Source: Spirochaetota bacterium (lineage in GTDB: Bacteria > Spirochaetota > Spirochaetia > Treponematales > UBA12059). Taken from it: 64,000 bases of DNA. The notes beneath the pieces are model-generated. The model was given only the letters and a program-made list of their open reading frames with translations, had not been told where the DNA came from and made no database searches. The DNA lies in NCBI GenBank assembly GCA_022703505.1, contig JAKLDN010000001.1, forward strand, positions 407,389 to 471,388. Direction: 5' to 3'. The position numbers and the translations under genes were made by a program. This document shows positions 25,746 to 33,681 of this stretch, one piece after another (within the stretch, counting starts at the first letter, position 1; each line of letters opens with the position of its first letter).

Positions 25746-26648
25746 TTACAGGAAGAAGACCACGGTGCCCCCGACCGCGACGCAGGCCCCCAGGATCTCC
25801 CAGAGGCTCACCTTCTGCTTCAGGAAGAGGACCGAGGGCGGGATGATGAGGACCGGGGCCAGGCCGATCAGGGTGGAAACCGTGCCCGCCTGGGTATGGT
25901 TCAGGGCGAAAACCGAGAGGGTGACCCCCAGGAAGGGGCCGAACACGGCCCCCGCCGCGGTGTTCCGCATCCCGGCTCTGTCCCCGGGGGCCTCCACGAA
26001 GACCTTGCGTCCCTTGCCGGAGACCAGGGCCACCAGGGCGAACCCGGCCATGCCGGCCAGGACCCGGATCTGGGTGGCCGCCACGGTATCGTAGCCCGCG
26101 GAGCCCAGCTTGGTCAGGATCATCCCCGCGGACTGCCCCACCGAGGCCAGGAAGGCGAAAAGATAGCCCTTCCGGCGTTTGTCCCGATCCTGGACGAGTT
26201 CGGCCCGGGGATCCCGCGGCCGACCCAGGACCGCCGCCGCGATGCCCGCGCAGACCAGGGCCATGCCCGCGAGGCCCCGGGGCGGCATGAGCTCCCCGAT
26301 CGCCAGGAAGGAGAAGAAGGCCGTGGTGGGGGGGGACAGAGCCAGGAAAAGCATGGTCGTCCGGGATCCGATCATCACGTAGGCGTTGAAAAGGAAGATG
26401 TCCGCGATCACGAAGCCCACCAGGCCCGAGGCGGACAGCCACAGCCAGGCCCGCCCCGGGGCGTCCGTGGGGAAGGGAAGGCCCCGCAGGATCCAGGCCG
26501 TGCCGGAAAGCAGGAGGATGGCCCCCACGAGCTTATAGAGGTTGACCGCCACGGTGCCGATGCGCCGGGAGGCCTTCTCGAAGAATACCGCCGAGACGGT
26601 CCAACAGATCGCCGTCCCGAAGGCCGCGAGTTCGCCGATACGCTGCAT
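25746..26648 (-). CDS. EamA/DMT family transporter
   Basis: About 300 residues with ten likely helices in two EamA repeats. The N-terminus MQRIGELAAFGTAICWTVSAVFFEKASRRIG and the second-half AGTVSTLIGLAPVLIIPPSV are typical. Start at 26648 is preferred over a GTG further up because TATAGG lies 10 nt before it, leaving a leader of only about four nucleotides. It is separate in sequence from the exporter at 18091. The substrate is unknown. Confidence 0.88.
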   Translation of the reverse strand: MQRIGELAAFGTAICWTVSAVFFEKASRRIGTVAVNLYKLVGAILLLSGTAWILRGLPFPTDAPGRAWLWLSASGLVGFVIADIFLFNAYVMIGSRTTMLFLALSPPTTAFFSFLAIGELMPPRGLAGMALVCAGIAAAVLGRPRDPRAELVQDRDKRRKGYLFAFLASVGQSAGMILTKLGSAGYDTVAATQIRVLAGMAGFALVALVSGKGRKVFVEAPGDRAGMRNTAAGAVFGPFLGVTLSVFALNHTQAGTVSTLIGLAPVLIIPPSVLFLKQKVSLWEILGACVAVGGTVVFFL

Positions 26649-26789
26649 GATGGGCGATCCTATACCGGCCCCCGAGGGCATGGATAGCCCCCGGAGGTTT
26701 GACTTCCCGCCCGGCAGGTCCTATGTTTGTACATGGAGGATCATCGGACGTCATCGCCGGACCGGACCTGGGTTCGGAAGGGAGGAGAC

Positions 26790-27611
26790 ATGGCCGTGAT
26801 TTGCATAGCCCGGGAACTCGCGTCCCTGGGGGAGGAGACCGCCCACGAACTGGCGGACCTGACGGGCTACCGCTACCTGGACAAAGCCTACGTGGAGAAA
26901 AAGCTGGCGGAGTACGGTATCGCCGCCACGGAGATCCAGAAATTCGACGAGAAGAAGCCCGGCTTCTGGGCTTCCCTGAGCCGGGGCCGGGACGACTACC
27001 TGCACTTCCTGAAGACCGTGCTGTACGAGGAGGCCCAGATCGGGGACTGCATCCTGGTCGGCCGGGGAGGGATGGGAATCTTCGCCGGGGTGCCGGGGGT
27101 GATCGCCGTGCGGCTCACCTCGCCCCTGCCCGTCCGGATCGAGCGGATCAAGAAGTTCTACAACTGCGACGAGCGCCACGCCGAGCAGCTGGCCCGGCAG
27201 AGCGACAACGACCGGGACGGCTTCCACCGGTACTTCTTCAACCTGGACTGGAGGGATCCCGTCAACTACGACATGGTCCTGAACACGGGGCTGGAGCACC
27301 CCGCCACGGTGGCCCAGATCATCAACCAGTACCGCCTCCTGACCATCACGAAGGATCTGGAGTCCAAGTGCGGACAGCGCCTGCGGGAGCTCTCCCTGGG
27401 CCAGAAGGTCATCACCTCGGTCCTCTTCGACAAGGGCATCTCCATCCACTTCCTGGAGGCGGACGTGAAGGGGGACCTCGTGACCCTCCACGGCGTGGCC
27501 AACACCCAGCAGACCATCGACGCGGCCGTCGCGGCGGCCCACGAGATCCCCGGGGTCGGCCACGTGGAGAGCGCGATCCAGGTAGTTCAGGAGTATACCG
27601 TGATGCCCTAA
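26790..27611 (+). CDS. Cytidylate-kinase-like protein with C-terminal BON domain
   Basis: About 273 residues. The N-terminal 190 resemble the cytidylate kinase-like family (ICIARELASLGEETAHELADL, then CILVGRGG), but the P-loop is altered: the usual GSGG stretch reads ASLGEET, so kinase activity is doubtful. The C-terminal 75 residues (SVLFDKGISIHFLEADV ... ALHEIPGVGHVE-type pattern) look like a BON domain, which binds phospholipid or hydrophobic ligands in other proteins. This pairing is unusual. ATG at 26790 has GGAGGAG. The stop codon TAA lies in the loop of a 12-bp hairpin (27597-27624). Confidence 0.7.
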   Translation: MAVICIARELASLGEETAHELADLTGYRYLDKAYVEKKLAEYGIAATEIQKFDEKKPGFWASLSRGRDDYLHFLKTVLYEEAQIGDCILVGRGGMGIFAGVPGVIAVRLTSPLPVRIERIKKFYNCDERHAEQLARQSDNDRDGFHRYFFNLDWRDPVNYDMVLNTGLEHPATVAQIINQYRLLTITKDLESKCGQRLRELSLGQKVITSVLFDKGISIHFLEADVKGDLVTLHGVANTQQTIDAAVAAAHEIPGVGHVESAIQVVQEYTVMP

Positions 27612-27828
27612 CGGGCATCACGGTGATCGGAATGTCCCTGCGGGACATTCCGGCTGTCAAGGAACATCACGGTGAGCGGTATCGAGGCGAAGCCTCGATA
27701 CCGGCTCGCAACCACCGGGCATGACGGTGATCGGAATGTCCCTGCGGGACATTCCGGCTGCCAAGGAACATCACGGTGAGCGGTATCGAGGCGAAGCCTC
27801 GATACCGGCTGCCCTGAACGGACCTATC
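27597..27828. repeat. Stop-codon hairpin followed by a 104-bp tandem duplication with paired hairpins
   Basis: First, ACCGTGATGCCC and GGGCATCACGGT enclose the TAA stop. Then two 104-bp units follow, each holding a 10-bp hairpin (GGAATGTCCC/GGGACATTCC at 27629-27651 and 27733-27755) and a 12-bp hairpin with GAA loop (CGGTATCGAGGC/GCCTCGATACCG at 27677-27703 and 27781-27807). The units differ at only a few positions, so the duplication is recent. There is no T-run and no open frame. Confidence 0.75.
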
Positions 27829-27841
27829 GGCCGATTTCCGG

Positions 27842-27870
27842 TTGCGCGGGCGCCCTGGCCGGGGTATCCT
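27842..27870 (+). promoter_or_regulatory. Promoter of rlmB (leaderless type)
   Basis: TTGCGC (27842-27847), 17-bp spacer, TATCCT (27865-27870), then 6 nt to the ATG at 27877. Confidence 0.6.
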
Positions 27871-27876
27871 TCCGGA

Positions 27877-28599
27877 ATGCAGCTTCTCACGGGATTCCAC
27901 GCCATCGAGGAGGCCCTGAAGCGGGGTCAGGTCCGAGGCTACCTGCGGGTGTCCGGTACCGGCCCCCGGATCAAGCGCATCCTGGAGCTGGCGGACAAGA
28001 TCGGCCTCCGGGTCGAGAAGGCCAAGTCCGGGGACCTGGACGCCGCCGCCCCGGACAACCGGGGCATCGTCCTGACCCTGGAGGGCGATTCCCGGCCGGC
28101 CAACGACGCGGACCTGGACGAATTCCTGGAAAAGCTCTCCAAGCCCGAGGCCCTTGTCCTCCTGCTGGACCACGTCACGGATCCCCACAACTACGGGGCC
28201 ATCCTCCGGTCCGCCGACGTCCTGGGGGCGGACCTGGTGGTCGTGCCGGAGCGGCGGAGCGCCCACGACACGGACACCGTGGCCCGCGCCTCCGCGGGGG
28301 CCGTGGCCTGGGTGCCCGTGGCCGTGGTGCCCAACCTGGTCCGGGCCCTGACGGCCCTCCAGGAGAACGGCTTCTGGGGCTACGCCGCGGACATGGCGGG
28401 GATCGAGATCGGCCAGGCCAAGCTCCCGGAGCGAACGGCCATCGTCCTGGGCAGCGAGGGCTACGGGGTGTCCCGCCTGCTCAAGGAGACCTGCGACGGC
28501 TCCGTGAGCATACCCCAGCGGGGCAACGTCGAGTCCCTGAACGTCTCCGTGGCCGCGGGGATCGTGATGTGGGAGTACCGGAGACGGTACGCGGGCTGA
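27877..28599 (+). CDS. rlmB: 23S rRNA (guanosine-2'-O)-methyltransferase RlmB (SpoU/TrmH family)
   Basis: About 240 residues. MQLLTGFHAIEEALKRG opens the substrate-binding domain. The trefoil-knot SPOUT domain carries LLDHVTDPHNYGAILRSADV near 92, VLGSEGYGVSRLL near 190 and IPQRGNVESLNVSVAAGI near 210, the three SpoU motifs. The usual target is Gm2251 of 23S rRNA; tRNA members of the family are similar, so the exact base is inferred. ATG at 27877 is 6 nt after TATCCT with no Shine-Dalgarno. It ends back to back with the convergent pyrBI gene (28599/28600). Confidence 0.92.
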   Translation: MQLLTGFHAIEEALKRGQVRGYLRVSGTGPRIKRILELADKIGLRVEKAKSGDLDAAAPDNRGIVLTLEGDSRPANDADLDEFLEKLSKPEALVLLLDHVTDPHNYGAILRSADVLGADLVVVPERRSAHDTDTVARASAGAVAWVPVAVVPNLVRALTALQENGFWGYAADMAGIEIGQAKLPERTAIVLGSEGYGVSRLLKETCDGSVSIPQRGNVESLNVSVAAGIVMWEYRRRYAG

Positions 28600-30180
28600 T
28601 CACAGATCCCAGATCTCCCCGAACTCGTGCTCCCGGTCGCAGTACTGACAGGTGAAGATCCGCTCCCCGGTGCGGCGGAAACGGGCCGGAGCGCCCTCCC
28701 GATGGGAGGGGTGGGAGACGCAGGCTTCGTTCTTGCACGAGATCTGGTCGAAGTTGTAGATCCGGGGGGGCATGGCCAAGCGGTACTTCTTGAGGACCCG
28801 GGAGTCCTTGATCAGATTAAGGGTGCAGCCCGGGACGATGGCCCCGAGCTTCTTGAGGTCCCGGCGGTCGAAGGCCAGGATGTCCGGCAGGGAGAGGATG
28901 CCCTTGTAGACCTCGGGCCCCGCGTTGGAGTGGTAGACTCCGTGGGAGGACCGGACGTCCAGGCCCAGGATGCGGCGGACCTTGTCGACGGTATCCCAGA
29001 TCTCCCGGATCGGGCGGCCCGCGGCGATATGGTCGATGACGATCCCGCTCTCCACGGGTTTTATGCCCACCTTGTAGTCCGGCTTGACCCGAGGCGTCAC
29101 CTTGGCCTCGGTCACGAAGTCCTCCTCGAACCTCAGGGGTTCCTTGGGCAGGCCCCGGAAGTCCCCGCCCAGGGCTCCGGACACCAGGCCCAGGAGGGCG
29201 ATGCGGACGAAGTAGCCGTTGGCGGATTGGGCGTCCCAGCCGTTCAGGGGCAGCTCGTCCAGGAAGACGGGAATCTCGGGGGCCGTCCGGTCCCGGGGCA
29301 GGGGATGGTAGAACCGGGTTCCCTCGGGCAGGCGGCTCATCATGTCGGGCCGGAAGGTGACGGTCCTGCGGAGCTCCGCGGCCCGGTCCAGGACCCTCTC
29401 CCCCATGCGCTCCAGCTGGAGCCGGGTGTAGTACCAGATCGGGGCGACCCGGCCGGAGGCCAGGTATTCGTCCAGGGACTCGTAGGCCCGGACCTCGAAG
29501 CCCGAGGCCTTCATCCGCTCCACGTAGGCGGGGGGCAGTGCCAGGAGTTCCGGGGCCACCAGGTCCACGGAAACCTCCTTGAAGATCCGCAGCCCCTCGG
29601 CCTTGGAATGGACGGTCCGTCCGTGCCAGAGGTCCCCCACCAGGGCCAAGTGGATCCGGGAGTCGTCCCCGCCCCGGTGCTCCAGGAAGGTGAACTCGTC
29701 CAGGAATTCCTGGGTGGGGTGCTCGTGCTTGCCGTCCCCGGCGTTCAGGAAGGCGGGTTTGGGGAAGCCCGCGGACTCGCAGTAGGTCCCCACGGAGGAG
29801 TCGAGCCAGCGGCAGACTCCCTCCAGGCCCGAGCGGATGACGAAGCAGGACTCGGCGGCGTATCCGACCAGCATCTTGGCCGCGTCCGCCAGGCTCTCGT
29901 TCTTGGCGAAGGAGGAGGTGGCGGCGTCGAACATGTTCACCCGGCAGCCGTGGAACTCCGCGGCGTTCCGGAAGGACTCCCGGGTCCGGGTGGAGTTCTC
30001 TAGGAAGATGAGGTAGGTCTGGTAATCCGGATCCGAGATCCGGAAACGCGAAGGGTCCCGCCCGGACCGGATCGTATCCTTGATATCCCGGGCCAGGGAG
30101 TACAGGTACCGCTGCTCGTCCCCGGAAAGGTCGTCCACCACCGCGATCGTCCTGCCCCGGAAGGGTCCCGTCCGTTCCAC
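28600..30180 (-). CDS. pyrB: Aspartate carbamoyltransferase, catalytic-regulatory (PyrB-PyrI) fusion
   Basis: About 526 residues. The catalytic part (about 1-345) has FLENSTRTRESF (carbamoyl-phosphate site) near 55 and the HPLPRD aspartate-site motif near 270. The C-terminal 150 residues are a PyrI regulatory domain with a zinc site of four cysteines (CKNEACVSHPSH ... CQYCDRE). This makes the first committed pyrimidine step, and a fused regulatory chain implies nucleotide control. GTG at 30180 is chosen because AAGGAGG lies 6 nt upstream; an ATG at 30213 sits just past a T-run. A terminator hairpin (30221-30255) lies directly ahead of the gene on its own strand, with no promoter in between, so attenuation is likely. 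Confidence 0.93.
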   Translation of the reverse strand: MERTGPFRGRTIAVVDDLSGDEQRYLYSLARDIKDTIRSGRDPSRFRISDPDYQTYLIFLENSTRTRESFRNAAEFHGCRVNMFDAATSSFAKNESLADAAKMLVGYAAESCFVIRSGLEGVCRWLDSSVGTYCESAGFPKPAFLNAGDGKHEHPTQEFLDEFTFLEHRGGDDSRIHLALVGDLWHGRTVHSKAEGLRIFKEVSVDLVAPELLALPPAYVERMKASGFEVRAYESLDEYLASGRVAPIWYYTRLQLERMGERVLDRAAELRRTVTFRPDMMSRLPEGTRFYHPLPRDRTAPEIPVFLDELPLNGWDAQSANGYFVRIALLGLVSGALGGDFRGLPKEPLRFEEDFVTEAKVTPRVKPDYKVGIKPVESGIVIDHIAAGRPIREIWDTVDKVRRILGLDVRSSHGVYHSNAGPEVYKGILSLPDILAFDRRDLKKLGAIVPGCTLNLIKDSRVLKKYRLAMPPRIYNFDQISCKNEACVSHPSHREGAPARFRRTGERIFTCQYCDREHEFGEIWDL

Positions 30181-30213
30181 CTTCGTCCTCCTTCTGGTTT
30201 CACCGGTCCGCAT

Positions 30214-30346
30214 AAAAAAAGCTGTCCAAAAAGCTCATTGAGCTTTTTGGACAGCCGCTTCCAAGTCGGCAGGTTCCGACGTTCTCGCCGAGAACGTCGG
30301 AACCTGCGAGGTGAGTCCGATACGTACCCGACGTATCGGACTCACC
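30214..30346 (-). terminator. Three perfect hairpins ending in a terminator upstream of pyrBI
   Basis: Reading leftward: 30310-30346 (16-bp arms), 30269-30307 (19-bp arms) and 30221-30255 (17-bp arms) followed by seven T at 30214-30220. The last is a textbook intrinsic terminator, 34 nt before the pyrBI start. It ends the P83/100 transcript or attenuates pyrBI. The three stems are unrelated in sequence. Confidence 0.75.
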
Positions 30347-30360
30347 GGCCGCCTTCCGCA

Positions 30361-31920
30361 TCACCGTCGGATCTCCTTGACGGTCTTCAGGTCCGCCTTG
30401 TTCAGCAGGATGAGGCCTCCCCCCGCCCCGGCGACCACGAGTCCCTCGGGGACGGACCTCAGGAAGGTGAAGGGGCTGACCGCGGCCTCGGACTTCATCT
30501 TGAGCTCCAAGGTCGCGGGATCGAATAGCCCGAGGACCCACTTCCCGCCGTCGTTAGCCACCGCCAGGATGCCGGCACCCTCCTTCCAGACCCCCGTCTC
30601 GGGGTGGACGTCCACGGTCCCGGTGACCTTGGCGGAGAGAGTCTCCAGGTCCAGGAGCACGAGGCGAACGGCCCCGGAGCCCTCGGCCCGGCCGGCCACG
30701 GCTACGAAGGCTCCCCCGATGTCCAGGAGGCTGTCCGCCCGGAGGGTGTTGATCTCCCCGGTCTTCAGGTATTTCCCGCCGGCCAGGTCCACCAGGGCCA
30801 GCCGGGCGTAGGGGCGGTTCGGGTCCACCAAGTCCAAGAGGACCGAGCCCCGCGGAGCGGCCTCGGCCTTGGCCGCGACCTCCTTGGCTATCTCCGCCTT
30901 CTGGTCTTCCGCCACGGCCTTGCGGTCCTCGGCGATCTCCGCCTCCTTGGCGGCCACCGCGGCCTCCTCCTTGGTGGTCTCCTCCTTGGCCGCGGCGACG
31001 GCGGCTTCCTTTTCGGCCGCGGCCTTCTCCTGGGCCGCGACCTCCGCCTCCCGGCGGGTAAGCTCGGCCTCCTGCTCGGGGCCCTGGGCGGAAGCTCTGT
31101 CCCTCTCCAACTCCGCCCGGGCCGCCTCGGCCCTCGCCGTTTCCTCGGCTGCGGCTTTTTCCTGCTCCGCGATCCGGGCCTTGTCCTCCTCGAGCCGTGC
31201 CTTGTCCTGCTCGACCTCCCGTTCCTTGAGGTCCACCATCTCCCGCCGTTCCGGGAGAGCCGCGGTACCGGACTCCTCCTTGAGGCTCTCCACCACGGAC
31301 TTGTCCGTGATGGGCCCCGTGTCCACCCGGCCGGGAGTCCCGGCCCGAGCGGTGATCGGAAGGACGATGCGGCTGCGTCCGGCCCACTCGTCCCAGCGGA
31401 CCGAGAGTCCGGCGTTCTCGGCCGTCAGGTGGGTCAGGACCGCGGGTTTGTAGGCCTTGCCGAAATAGGCCAGGTCGCCCCGGTACACGGCGTTGTACAC
31501 CGTGAGGAAGGTGGCAAGGAGGAAGCCGTCCGACCGGGAGTAGCCGTAGGCTTCCTCCAGGTAGGCCCCCAGGATGTGCCGGAGATTCCGGATGTGGTCC
31601 ACCCCGGCGTCGCGTCCCAGGATGATGATGTCCGCGTCCAGGCCCGAGGGCGCCTGGGGATCCCGCACCCGGATGACCGCGTACCGGGTCTCGCTTCCCG
31701 CCCGAGTCGCCCCGGCCCGTACGGCCCGGCCGAGGGCGGCCCCCAGGCCCCGGATCTCGTCCAAAGAATCGATTCGGGCGTGGGGTCCCACGTAGTTGAT
31801 GAACTCGATGGTCCTTCCGCCCACGGAGCGGAGCTCGTCCTCCGCCACGGTCTGGGCGGAAAGGATCGCCCCGGCCGTCAGGAAGGCGAGGAGGGCCGGG
31901 AGGGCGAGGTATTTTTTCAC
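30361..31920 (-). CDS. P83/100 family protein
   Basis: 519 residues with a cleavable signal peptide (LLAFLTAGAILSA). The N-terminal domain (about 25-200, with IEFINYVGPHARIDSLDEI and RNLRHILGAYLEEAYGY) matches the spirochaetal P83/100 antigen family of Borrelia and Treponema. The middle (about 225-385) is a long alanine-, glutamate- and lysine-rich coiled coil. The C-terminus (about 390-519) looks like a partial beta-propeller. Its role is unknown; it is periplasmic or surface-associated. GTG start at 31920 has TAGGAGGAATC. It follows the PQQ/HEAT gene by 12 nt, so the two form an operon. This gene is the best taxonomic marker in the window. Confidence 0.85.
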   Translation of the reverse strand: MKKYLALPALLAFLTAGAILSAQTVAEDELRSVGGRTIEFINYVGPHARIDSLDEIRGLGAALGRAVRAGATRAGSETRYAVIRVRDPQAPSGLDADIIILGRDAGVDHIRNLRHILGAYLEEAYGYSRSDGFLLATFLTVYNAVYRGDLAYFGKAYKPAVLTHLTAENAGLSVRWDEWAGRSRIVLPITARAGTPGRVDTGPITDKSVVESLKEESGTAALPERREMVDLKEREVEQDKARLEEDKARIAEQEKAAAEETARAEAARAELERDRASAQGPEQEAELTRREAEVAAQEKAAAEKEAAVAAAKEETTKEEAAVAAKEAEIAEDRKAVAEDQKAEIAKEVAAKAEAAPRGSVLLDLVDPNRPYARLALVDLAGGKYLKTGEINTLRADSLLDIGGAFVAVAGRAEGSGAVRLVLLDLETLSAKVTGTVDVHPETGVWKEGAGILAVANDGGKWVLGLFDPATLELKMKSEAAVSPFTFLRSVPEGLVVAGAGGGLILLNKADLKTVKEIRR

Positions 31921-31932
31921 GATTCCTCCTAT

Positions 31933-33681
31933 TCAACGCGCAGGTTCGGAGAGGCGGCGCAGGGCCGCCAGGGCCCGGGACCGCACCGCGGATCCGTAGG
32001 GTTTGTCCGCCAGCCTCAGGACCGCCCGGACTCCTCCGGGATCGGACAACTCCCCCAGGGCGCGGTAGATCCCCTCCACCGCGTCGATCGTGGCCAGGGC
32101 GCCGGGTTCGTCCAGGAAGAACTCCCGATCCGCCGCCCCCTGGAAGGCTCGGAGCGCCTCCCCCGTCAGGTCCAGGCCGATGATCCCGATTGCCCGGGCC
32201 GCGGAGGCCCGCACCGCGGGCTCGGGATCCCGGAGGTAGGCCTCCGTCAGGACCGGAACCGCCCGGGGGGAACCCAACATGCCCAGTATATCGCAGGCCA
32301 GGGCCCGGGGAAGGGCGCCCGACGGCCGCGGTCCCCGGGGAGCCGCACCTCCGTACACGGAAGCCTCACGAGCCCCGTAGCCCAGGGCGATCGCGGAGCA
32401 GAGAAGCAGAGCGTCCCCCTCCTCCGCTCCAATACTAGCGGATCCCAGGGATTTTTCAATACGCCGGAGCTCTCGAAGCGCCGCGTCGTCCCCGAATCCC
32501 GGATTCCAGAAGATCTCCTCGTTCGCCCGGGCACGGGCGGCCGCGAAGTCCACGTAGCCCGGTGCCGGCCGTGCGGGTTCGCCCAGAGGCCCCTCGAAGC
32601 GGTAGGCGTAGAGGATCCAGTCCTCCCCGGCGGAAAGTACGATGCCCGAGGAGGTGACCGCGGGCATACGTGGAGCATGGCGGAGGGACAGAGCTCGATA
32701 GACTTGTCCGTCCTTGGCCAGGCTGGCGGCTCCCCGGGGTCCCAGGACCAGGACCCGCTCCGGGAAGACCCGGATGTCTTGGGCGTCTAAAATACCCGTG
32801 GACGTCGTGTCGCTTACGGTACCGCCCTCCCGTACCCGGACTACGCTCCCCCCGGCAAGCAGGAGCCAAGCTTCAGCTCTGTCCCCCGCCGCGGCCACGA
32901 CCGGAGCGGCCAGGCGGACTCGGTAGGTCTCCTGTCCCGCACCGTCCCGTACCGATACGGCCCCGTTCCGGTAAGCCAGCACGAACCCCTCCCCGATACC
33001 GCACAAAGCCGAGGGGGGCTCGGAGACGGGGACAGAGCTCGAGGTTCCATCGGGGACAGAGCTCAGTAGAGTCCCGTCCTCGGCATACTCCCGGATGCTC
33101 CCGTCCGCCAGTGCCAGGGTGACCCGGGTCTTTCCGGAGGGAGTGAAGCGGACGGAGGGTCCCGCCGCTATCGGGGCCGCATGTTCCACGGACCACAGGA
33201 GCCTTCCCGAAGCGGACCATGCCAGAAGGCGGGAAGCCGCGGCGGCGAAGAAGCGGCCGTCCGCCCCGAAGGCCGGGGCCCGCACCACCGGGACCCCCGG
33301 CCGGACTCGCCAGACTTCCAGTCCAGCCCGATTCACCATGACCAGGGAGCCGTCCGCGGCTGGCAGAAGGGCCCGGCCGAAGGGATCCGGGGCTATCCAT
33401 GCCGGGCTCCCGTCCCTCCAGGCCCTTCGCCCCACGGCGCGGCCCGAGTCGTCCAGAATATACAGGGTGCGATCCTCGGAGACGATCCAGACCCTGCCCG
33501 CCTCGGCCACGGGACCCGCGGCGGCGGCGCCCGCCAGGGTGAAGCGGAAGGCCAGGATGTCCTGGACCGGGGACTGAGCGTTCGAGGGAACGGCAAGAAT
33601 CGCGGCGGCCGCGAAAAGGGCAATCGGATATCGGGTACGCCCGCGGACCCGACGCGGCTCAGTCCCAGCGAAGGCGGACAT
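31933..33681 (-). CDS. Secreted PQQ-type propeller and HEAT-repeat protein
   Basis: 582 residues. A signal peptide (ALFAAAAILAVPSNA) is followed by repeated WD/PQQ-like blades (about 45-390, for example GRVWIVSEDRTLYILDDSGRAVG) and then HEAT-like helices (about 470-582, AVPVLTEAYLRDPEPAVRASAARAIG). It probably serves as a periplasmic scaffold. It overlaps the upstream methyltransferase by 23 bp and precedes P83/100. Between residues 200 and 225 the sequence LLSSVPDGTSSSVPVSEP contains SSVP twice, both encoded by exact copies of the 13-bp repeat; GDRAEAW further on is encoded by a 12/13 copy. These repeats have been tolerated inside a reading frame. Confidence 0.75.
   Translation of the reverse strand: MSAFAGTEPRRVRGRTRYPIALFAAAAILAVPSNAQSPVQDILAFRFTLAGAAAAGPVAEAGRVWIVSEDRTLYILDDSGRAVGRRAWRDGSPAWIAPDPFGRALLPAADGSLVMVNRAGLEVWRVRPGVPVVRAPAFGADGRFFAAAASRLLAWSASGRLLWSVEHAAPIAAGPSVRFTPSGKTRVTLALADGSIREYAEDGTLLSSVPDGTSSSVPVSEPPSALCGIGEGFVLAYRNGAVSVRDGAGQETYRVRLAAPVVAAAGDRAEAWLLLAGGSVVRVREGGTVSDTTSTGILDAQDIRVFPERVLVLGPRGAASLAKDGQVYRALSLRHAPRMPAVTSSGIVLSAGEDWILYAYRFEGPLGEPARPAPGYVDFAAARARANEEIFWNPGFGDDAALRELRRIEKSLGSASIGAEEGDALLLCSAIALGYGAREASVYGGAAPRGPRPSGALPRALACDILGMLGSPRAVPVLTEAYLRDPEPAVRASAARAIGIIGLDLTGEALRAFQGAADREFFLDEPGALATIDAVEGIYRALGELSDPGGVRAVLRLADKPYGSAVRSRALAALRRLSEPAR
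32875..32886 (-). repeat. GGGGACAGAGCTC dispersed repeat, 12 of 13
   Basis: Copy with the last base changed, inside the PQQ/HEAT gene in sense orientation, encoding GDRA. Confidence 0.7.
33028..33064 (+). repeat. Two exact GGGGACAGAGCTC copies, 24 bp apart
   Basis: 33028-33040 and 33052-33064, antisense to the PQQ/HEAT gene, each encoding SSVP in the same reading frame (24 bp is eight codons). Confidence 0.85.

Noticed and set aside
25970-25983. GGCTCTGTCCCC in the EamA gene at 25746
   Set aside because: Two mismatches to the 13-bp word, and the position is an ordinary loop; not counted as a copy.
27597-27828. CRISPR-like array
   Set aside because: Only two long units with internal hairpins and no unique spacers; a tandem duplication explains it.
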